Below are positions 58,530 through 64,000 of a DNA stretch of 64,000 nt, one piece after another. Source of the stretch: Amycolatopsis nalaikhensis. GTDB taxonomy: Bacteria > Actinomycetota > Actinomycetes > Mycobacteriales > Pseudonocardiaceae. The first letter of the stretch is position 1. Each line of letters starts with the position of its first letter. The position numbers and the translations under genes were made by a program. The notes beneath the pieces were generated by a model. That model was not told where the DNA came from, did not search any database, and saw only the letters and a list, made by a program, of their open reading frames with translations. The stretch is taken from the NCBI RefSeq assembly GCF_030264295.1, contig NZ_CP127173.1, forward strand, positions 10,051,501 through 10,115,500. Direction: 5' to 3'.

Positions 58530-59221
58530 TACGGCAGGGCCGCGACGAGCTCGGCGGGCGGCACGCGGGTGCCGGTGTAGAACGGGATCTCCTCGCGCAC
58601 GTGCAGCCGCGCCTCGGTGCCGCGCAGGTGGCGCATCAGGTCGACGATCCGGTGCAGCTCGTCGGCCTCGAAGGCGAGGATCCACTCGTAGTCGCCGAGG
58701 GCGAACGAGGCGACGGTGTTGGCGCGCACGTCCGGGTAGTCGCGGGCTTCCTTGCCGTGGTCGGCGAGCATCTTGCGACGGTCGGCGTCCGGCAGCAGGT
58801 ACCACTCGTACGACCGCACGAACGGGTAGACGCAGATGTACTTCCGCGCCTCTTCGCCCGCGAGGAAGGCGGGGATGTGGCTCTTGTTGAACTCGGCCGG
58901 CCGGTGCAGCGCGGTCTGGCTCCAGACCGGCGTCGACGCGCGGCCCAGCGGCGTGCGGCGGAAGCCGGAGTAGGCGGCCTGGACCTGCTCGATCTCCTCG
59001 GCGTGCCACCAGATCATGTAGTCGGCGTCGGCGCGCAGGGCGGAGACGTCGTAGACACCCCGGACGACGACGCCCTTGGCCTCGAGACCGTCGAGGTACT
59101 CGGTCGTCTCGCGGCCGGCGGTCCCGCGGTCCTCGCCCAGCCTGCCCGGTTCGATCCGGAAGACCGACCAGGTGGTGTAGCGGATGGTGTCGTTGAGCTC
59201 GTTGTAGTTGACCCGCGCCAT
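58529..59221 (-). CDS. hemQ: HemQ (coproheme decarboxylase, chlorite dismutase-like fold)
   Basis: 230 residues from ATG 59221. Family features: MARVNYNELNDTIRYTTWSVF, the WHAEEIEQVQAAYSGFRRT segment, SHIPAFLAGEEARKYICVYPFVRSYEWYLL and a C-terminal LMRHLRGTEARLHVREEIPFYTG with the proximal haem His. It decarboxylates coproheme to haem b, the last step of the actinobacterial pathway. It sits downstream of hemG-hemE, separated from hemG by the copy C palindrome. Confidence 0.93.
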   Translation of the reverse strand: MARVNYNELNDTIRYTTWSVFRIEPGRLGEDRGTAGRETTEYLDGLEAKGVVVRGVYDVSALRADADYMIWWHAEEIEQVQAAYSGFRRTPLGRASTPVWSQTALHRPAEFNKSHIPAFLAGEEARKYICVYPFVRSYEWYLLPDADRRKMLADHGKEARDYPDVRANTVASFALGDYEWILAFEADELHRIVDLMRHLRGTEARLHVREEIPFYTGTRVPPAELVAALP

Positions 59222-59265
59222 GGCTCCATCCTGTCACCGCGGCGCCGCGCGCGCCCCCACGGGTG

Positions 59266-59345
59266 GGCTGAAGGGGACGTTCATCGCGTCACACGCGCTG
59301 AAGGGGACTTTCCTCGCATCTGATGCGAGGAAAGTCCCCTTCAGC
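59266..59345. repeat. GCTGAAGGGGAC repeat, copy C, with a 49-base perfect palindrome
   Basis: A partial unit (59266-59296) is followed by two exact 24-base arms, starting GCTGAAGGGGACTTTCC (59297-59320) and its complement (59322-59345). The palindrome contains the TGA of hemG and could end its transcription. Other copies are at 7847-7907 and 29935-30020. Confidence 0.82.
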
Positions 59346-60744
59346 TCGCGGAAAGGTGGGCCGCGATCCGGTGCGCGGCGGCCTCCGCGGTCGCGACGCA
59401 GGCGGGCAGCCCGACACCGTGCAGCGTCGCCCCGGCGATCGCCAGCCCCGGGATCTCCGCGACGGCCTTCTCGATCCGCTCGACCCGCTCGAGGTGCCCG
59501 GCGCCGTACTGCGGGAGACCGCCGCCCCACCGCGTCACCAGCGTCTCGATCGGCGCCGCCGTGATGCCCGTCAGCCGCGCGAGGTCGTCGCGGACCACGC
59601 GGACCAGCTCGACGTCGTCGGCGCGCAGCGCGCCGGGTTCGCCGAACCGGCCGACCGAGCCGCGGACCAGCACCGGGCCCGTGCCGAGGTGCGCCCACTT
59701 CCGCGAAGAGAACGTGAACGCCTTCGCCGCGTACGGCTTGCCCGCGGCGTCGCACTCGCCCTGCCCGATGAGGATCCCCGACGCGTCGGGCAGCGGTGTG
59801 CCGGGCGGCAACGCCAGCGCGACGACGGCCATCGACGCCAGCTCGACCTCGCCGAACGCCGCCGACGCCGCGGGCACCAGGTCGGCCAGGAGCCGCCGCG
59901 CCGAGGGCGCCGGGACCGCGAGGACGACCGCGTCGGCCTCCACCGTGTTGTCCGCGGGCGCGTGCGCGGTCGGGGCCGCGCCGATGCGCAGCCGCCAACC
60001 CGCGCCGTGCCGCGTGAGCTCGCACACCGGCAGCCCGGTCCGCACGTCGGCGCCGGACAGCTCGGTGAGCCGGTCGATCACCGTGCCCAGGCCACCGGGC
60101 ACCGTGCCGAACACCGGAGCCGTCCCCGGTGAAGCGGGCAGCTGTGCCTTCGCGGCCGCCGTCAGCGAACCGGCGCCCGCGGCCACCGCCGCGGCCAGGC
60201 CCGGCATGGTCGCGCGCAGGCCGAGACCGTCCGCGCCACCCGCGTAGACCCCGCCGAGCAGCGGGTCGACGAGCCGGTCGACCAGCTCGTCACCGAACCG
60301 TTCGCGCAGCAATGGCCCCAGTGGCAGGTCCCCGCTCGGCAAGCGCAGTTCGGGCAGCGACGGCTCGGCCTCGACGGCCCGGCGCCCCGCCTCCGACAGC
60401 ACCCCGGCGACTGATTCGGCCGACGCCGGGACGCCCATGATGGTGCCCGGCGGCAGCCCGGTGACGCTGCCACCGGCGTGGATCTTCGCGCGGGCCTTCG
60501 TCGGGTTGACGACGTCGAGCCCGATCTCGCCGACGAGCCCGAGCATCTCGGGACGGCGGACCAGGAAGGCTTCCGCGCCGACGTCGTAGGGCACGCCGGC
60601 CAGCTCGGCCGTGCGCAGCTTGCCGCCCGGGGTCTTCGTCTTCTCGAAGACGGTGATCTCGGCCTCGGGGCCGAGCAGGCGCCGCAGGCGGTAGGCCGCG
60701 GTCAGCCCGGAAACGCCGCCCCCGACGACCGCGACGCGCTTCAC
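59341..60744 (-). CDS. hemG: coproporphyrinogen/protoporphyrinogen oxidase HemG/HemY type
   Basis: 467 residues from GTG 60744, overlapping the hemE stop by four bases. FAD-binding GGGVSGLTAAYRL, then EKTKTPGGKLRT, the KIHAGGSVTGLPPGTIMGVP segment, DPLLGGVYAGGADGLGLRATMPG and a C-terminal IAGATLHGVGLPACVATAEAAA. It oxidises coproporphyrinogen III in the coproporphyrin-dependent route used by actinomycetes. The last codon and TGA fall in the arm of the copy C palindrome. Confidence 0.94.
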   Translation of the reverse strand: MKRVAVVGGGVSGLTAAYRLRRLLGPEAEITVFEKTKTPGGKLRTAELAGVPYDVGAEAFLVRRPEMLGLVGEIGLDVVNPTKARAKIHAGGSVTGLPPGTIMGVPASAESVAGVLSEAGRRAVEAEPSLPELRLPSGDLPLGPLLRERFGDELVDRLVDPLLGGVYAGGADGLGLRATMPGLAAAVAAGAGSLTAAAKAQLPASPGTAPVFGTVPGGLGTVIDRLTELSGADVRTGLPVCELTRHGAGWRLRIGAAPTAHAPADNTVEADAVVLAVPAPSARRLLADLVPAASAAFGEVELASMAVVALALPPGTPLPDASGILIGQGECDAAGKPYAAKAFTFSSRKWAHLGTGPVLVRGSVGRFGEPGALRADDVELVRVVRDDLARLTGITAAPIETLVTRWGGGLPQYGAGHLERVERIEKAVAEIPGLAIAGATLHGVGLPACVATAEAAAHRIAAHLSAS

Positions 60745-61811
60745 AGCTCGTGCACCAGCCCGACCACGCGGGTCAGCACGTCGGGGTCGACACCCGGCAG
60801 CACGCCGTGGCCCAGGTTGAAGATGTGGCCGTCGGCCGCCTTGCCCTCTTCGACGATCCGGCGGACCTCCGCTTCGAGCACCGGCCACGACGCGTGCAGC
60901 AGCGCCGGGTCGAGGTTGCCCTGCACGACGGCCTTGCCGCCGAGGCGCCGCACGGCTTCGTCGAGGGGGATGCGCCAGTCGACGCCGACGACGTCGGCGC
61001 CCGCGTCGCGCATCGCGACCAGCAGCTCGCCGGTGCCGACGCCGAAGTGGATGCGCGGCACGCCGTACTCCGCGACCCCGGCGAGGACCTTCGTCGAGTG
61101 CGGCAGGACGAACTCGCGGTAATCCCGCTCGGACAGCGCACCCGCCCAGGAGTCGAACAGCTGGACCGCGTCGACCCCGGCGTCGAGCTGGGCGCGCAGG
61201 AACGTCAGCGCGGTGTCGGCCAGGCGATCGGCCAGCTCGTGCCAGAGCTCCGGCGACGAGTGCATCAGGGCCTTGGTGTGCTCGTGGTTGCGGCTCGGCC
61301 CGCCCTCGATGAGGTAGCTGGCCAGCGTGAACGGCGCGCCCGCGAAGCCGATGAGCGGCGTCTCGCCGAGGCGCTCGACCAGCAGCCCGACGCCGTCGGC
61401 GACCTTCGAGACCTGCTCGGCCGCCAGCTCCGGCAGCGCCTTGACGGCGGCGAGGTCGCGCACCGGCGCCGCGACCACCGGGCCGGTGCCGGGGACGATG
61501 TCGATGTCGACACCCGCGGCCTTGAGCGGCACGACGATGTCGCTGAAGAGGATCGCGGCGTCGACACCGTGGCGGTGGACCGGCTGCAGCGTGATCTCGG
61601 CGAGCATCTCGGGGTCGAAACAGGCGTCGAGCATCGGGACGCCCTCGCGCAGCGCGCGGTACTCGGGCAGCGAGCGGCCGGCCTGGCGCATGAACCAGAC
61701 GGGCGTGCGGGCCGGGCGTTCGCCGCGCGCGGCGGCCAGGAACGGGGCTTCGGGCAGCTCGCGGCGGCCGGACGGGGCGGCTTGCTGCGGCAGGGGCGTG
61801 GTCGGAGACAT
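60741..61811 (-). CDS. hemE: uroporphyrinogen decarboxylase
   Basis: 356 residues from ATG 61811; an upstream extension in the frame is not conserved. It has the UroD signatures PVWFMRQAGRSLPEYR, LFSDIVVP, IGFAGAPFTLASYLIEGG, QLFDSWAGALS and NLGHGVLPG. It removes four carboxyl groups from uroporphyrinogen III. First gene of hemE-hemG-hemQ. The DUF3000 gene is divergent, 88 bases away. Confidence 0.96.
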   Translation of the reverse strand: MSPTTPLPQQAAPSGRRELPEAPFLAAARGERPARTPVWFMRQAGRSLPEYRALREGVPMLDACFDPEMLAEITLQPVHRHGVDAAILFSDIVVPLKAAGVDIDIVPGTGPVVAAPVRDLAAVKALPELAAEQVSKVADGVGLLVERLGETPLIGFAGAPFTLASYLIEGGPSRNHEHTKALMHSSPELWHELADRLADTALTFLRAQLDAGVDAVQLFDSWAGALSERDYREFVLPHSTKVLAGVAEYGVPRIHFGVGTGELLVAMRDAGADVVGVDWRIPLDEAVRRLGGKAVVQGNLDPALLHASWPVLEAEVRRIVEEGKAADGHIFNLGHGVLPGVDPDVLTRVVGLVHEL

Positions 61812-61899
61812 CGCCGTCAATCGTGCCACGAGCCGGGGACGGTGCTTCCATCGGCGCGCCTGCGCCCGCAACGGGCCGTGTCCGCCCTAAAGTCGGTGC

Positions 61900-62463
61900 G
61901 TGACCGCGATGACGCCAGTGCCCGAACTCTTCCGCGAAGCAGTCGCGGCGCTGCAGTCCGTCCGGCCCCGCCGGGAGGTGCTGCTGGAGCCGATGCGCCC
62001 GCCGCAGCGGCTCGCGCCGTGGTCGTACGCGGTCAGCTGCGAGGTGTCCGGCCCCGCGGACGTGCTGGCTTCGGGCCGGCTGGTCCTGCTGCACGACCCG
62101 GACGGCCAGGACGGCTGGGACGGCGTGCTCCGCCTCGTCATGTACGTGCGCGCGGAGCTGGACCGCGAGCTGGCGACCGACCCGTTCCTGCCCGCGGTGG
62201 GCTGGTCGTGGCTGACCGACGCGCTGGAGGTGTCGGGCGCGAGCTGGAAGGCGCTGGGCGGCACGGTGACCGAGACGTCGTCGGCCCGCTTCGGCGACAT
62301 CTCCGGGCCCGCCCGGACCGACGACCTGGAGCTGCGGGCGTCTTGGACGCCGACGGACGCCGGGCTGCTGCCCCACGGGCAGGCCTTCTGCCAGGTGATG
62401 GCCAGCGTCGTGGGCCTGCCGCCGGTCGGCGTGACCCTCTTCGGGCAGCGCCAGAGCTCCTGA
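61900..62463 (+). CDS. DUF3000 domain protein
   Basis: 187 residues from GTG 61900, six bases after TAAAGT (leaderless). The sequence matches the actinobacterial DUF3000 family over its whole length: FREAVAALQSVRPRREVLLEPMRPPQRLAPWSYAVSCEV, then LFGQRQSS at the end. Function unknown; it is often found beside hemE. It is followed by a palindrome repeat. Confidence 0.9.
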   Translation: MTAMTPVPELFREAVAALQSVRPRREVLLEPMRPPQRLAPWSYAVSCEVSGPADVLASGRLVLLHDPDGQDGWDGVLRLVMYVRAELDRELATDPFLPAVGWSWLTDALEVSGASWKALGGTVTETSSARFGDISGPARTDDLELRASWTPTDAGLLPHGQAFCQVMASVVGLPPVGVTLFGQRQSS

Positions 62464-63309
62464 CCCGGCGCGCCGCCCGCTCCCCCTCCCCTCGGCGCCC
62501 AAGACGTCGCGAATGACTCATTCGCGACGTCGGTGGTCCCGAATGAGTCATTCGCGACCTCCCGGCGGCGGGCGTTCGGGCGATCGTCGGCAACGAAACG
62601 GCAACGGCGAGGCGCGACCGCCCGGCCCCGGCGCGGCACCTTGTCCGGATGTGAGCAAAATTCACGTCCACTGAACGCCGTCCAACCCAACGGGAACCGC
62701 CGATCGGCCGCAAGCGCCCCGCTGCGCGGGCGGAATGGTCCGGACAACGGCAGACCCCGGCGGACCACCCACGCCGTTCCTGAGGCCGTTTCACGTCTCG
62801 CGACGTGCCCCCGTTCGTGAGATGACCCGGTCACGCACCGCTACAAGATCAACTCGGCGTTCCCGGCCCGGAGATCAGCCCCGGGCGACACGGACAGTCA
62901 CCGTTCCGAGGTTCGCAGCGGCCCGCGACGGCCACCGAGCGAAGTTGATCATGCCCCGGCCGGAGCCACATTCCGGCGGCCGCGGGCCCCCATCCGGACC
63001 CCCGTCACTAGGCGCACCGGAAGCTGCACACCTCATCTGCACGGCCATTTGGACGCCGGTAACTTCTTAGCATCGTGTTCGCTGGGCTATCCGTTAACAA
63101 CCCGCCGTGTACTAGCCCGATCGTGTTACGACGAACCCACTGAGTGACTGTTCGTTTGAGATAGATACCCATTCGATCCCCCCGCAACGGCCCTCGGGCG
63201 GCTACAGTGCCTTCGACGACACCACTTTCGGTCTAAAGCTGGCGCGGCTGAACGGCCGAAGGTCCCGGTGCCGGTCGGGGGGCACGACCGACTCCAGGGA
63301 GGTAGTGAC
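62464..63309. other. long gap with palindrome repeats and the leader of the response-regulator gene
   Basis: 846 bases without a supported gene; open frames here have no codon bias or ribosome sites. The stretch starts with the GAATGA palindromes (62504-62553). The part from about 63055 to 63240 is clearly less GC-rich than the rest and probably holds the promoter(s) of the response regulator. I do not identify a transcript with confidence. Confidence 0.55.
62504..62553. repeat. tandem GAATGASTCATTC palindromes
   Basis: A 27-base perfect palindrome centred on C (62504-62530, GAATGACTCATTC core) and a second, GAATGAGTCATTC (62541-62553), separated by 10 bases. They lie 40 bases after the DUF3000 stop and may act as a terminator or belong to an intergenic family; only this pair is seen in the window. 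Confidence 0.7.
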
Positions 63310-64000
63310 GTGGCTACCGTCGGCTTATCTCAGGCCGTCCGATCCACGCCAGCCGGCGCGTTGCCGGCGAGCATGGTTCCGCACCCGCGGGAAGAGCTCT
63401 TTTCCGTGTTGGTGGTCGATGACCACCCGCTGTTGAGGGAGGCAATCGCAGCAAGACTCGCACAGATGGGTGCGGGCACCGTCCACGAGGCCGCCACGGT
63501 GGCCGAGGCGAGGGCGCGAGCACAGGCCACCGGGCCTTGTGACCTCGCGATCCTCGATCTCGGACTGCCGGACGGCAGCGGCATCGAGCTGGTCACGGAA
63601 CTCCGTAGCCACGGCTGGCCGCGCGTGGTGGTACTCGCATCCTCGGACGACCCGTACGCGGTCCGCTCGGCCTTCCAGGCCGGGGCCCAGGCGTACCTGC
63701 TGAAGTCGGCGTCGCCGGTCGTGGTGACCGACGGCGTGCGGCGCGTGCTCGAGGGCGGCGTCTACGCCGACCCGAGCGTGGCTCCGGTGCTGGCCACCGG
63801 GACCCGCGTCGCGGGCACCGACAACACCCCGCGCGAGCTGTCCGCTCGTGAGGTGGAGGTGCTCCAGCTGGTCGCCGACGGGCAGTCCAACAAGGAGATC
63901 GGCGAGGAGCTATCGCTCTCCGCCCTCACCGTCAAGTCCCACCTGTCCCGGATCGGGCGCAAGCTCGGCACGGGCGACCGGGCCCAGATGGTGGCGCTGG
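63310..64000 (+). CDS. LuxR/NarL-type response regulator (3' end outside window)
   Basis: 230 residues visible from GTG 63310, preceded by CCAGGGAGG; the end is cut by the window. The receiver domain has VLVVDDHPLL (acidic pair), the phosphoryl Asp in AILDLGLPDG and Lys in YLLKSAS. A ~30-residue linker leads to a C-terminal LuxR helix-turn-helix (LSAREVEVLQLVADGQSNKEIGEELSLSALTVKSHLSRI). The N-terminal ~30 residues are an unusual extension. Its histidine kinase is not in the window. Confidence 0.9.
   Translation, partial: MATVGLSQAVRSTPAGALPASMVPHPREELFSVLVVDDHPLLREAIAARLAQMGAGTVHEAATVAEARARAQATGPCDLAILDLGLPDGSGIELVTELRSHGWPRVVVLASSDDPYAVRSAFQAGAQAYLLKSASPVVVTDGVRRVLEGGVYADPSVAPVLATGTRVAGTDNTPRELSAREVEVLQLVADGQSNKEIGEELSLSALTVKSHLSRIGRKLGTGDRAQMVAL

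Overview
The window is chromosomal DNA of a very G+C-rich filamentous actinomycete, most likely Amycolatopsis or another member of the Pseudonocardiales. The basis is the roughly 70-75% G+C content, frequent GTG starts, many leaderless genes and the gene families present (Rv2578c-type radical SAM protein, LigC-type ATP-dependent ligase, HemQ/HemG/HemE, a mycothiol-type maleylpyruvate isomerase fold, PucR-controlled proline catabolism). The genus is inference. I saw no rRNA, tRNA, CRISPR array, transposase or phage gene.

Layout. 1-4 kb: deacetylase/glycosyltransferase fusion (cut by the left edge), a small membrane protein, a VOC protein and rarA, all on the minus strand. 4-10.7 kb: TetR-cytochrome P450 pair behind a long palindrome, then phosphoesterase, SGNH hydrolase, AraC regulator, DHFR-like reductase and a kinase-fold phosphotransferase. 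10.7-22.4 kb: DUF389 membrane protein and aspS, a MerB-like protein, an intein-split radical SAM gene under a LexA-box, soluble transhydrogenase, a SARP-type regulator and a flavin oxidase. 22.4-32.4 kb: crcB-DUF190-crcB fluoride exporter operon, LLM oxidoreductase and S9 peptidase, PPK2, ArsR-SRPBCC pair, rocD, DUF2252 and an amino-acid-oxidase-like gene. 32.4-41 kb: PAP2, zapE, pyrimidine reductase, ECF sigma factor and an Asp23/AmaP envelope-stress operon, LigC-like ligase and a lipoprotein hydrolase. 41-50 kb: thioredoxin, the proline catabolic genes (putB, pruA) divergent from a PucR regulator, several small genes and a frameshifted LigD-type polymerase gene. 50-57 kb: TVP38 protein, a Ser/Thr kinase, a low-G+C island with a broken secreted-protein gene, msrB, and a possible modified-peptide locus (two TIGR04222 proteins with Cys-rich tails, a DUF692/MNIO enzyme and a partner). 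57-64 kb: CoA transferase, hemQ-hemG-hemE, DUF3000 and a LuxR-type response regulator cut by the right edge.

The best candidate for an unusual system is the MNIO locus at 54.0-57.1 kb: two membrane-anchored proteins ending in Gly/Ser/Cys-only tails are followed, with overlapping reading frames, by the type of iron enzyme that modifies cysteines in ribosomal peptides.

A second theme is short repeats. Several intergenic palindrome families recur. One family has a copy inserted in frame inside a protein gene (36415-36501), like the protein-coding palindromic elements known from Rickettsia. Another supplies stop codons to convergent genes. An interrupted palindrome, GTCCNNNGTGGAC, occurs 13 times, 12 of them in the same codon phase inside genes.
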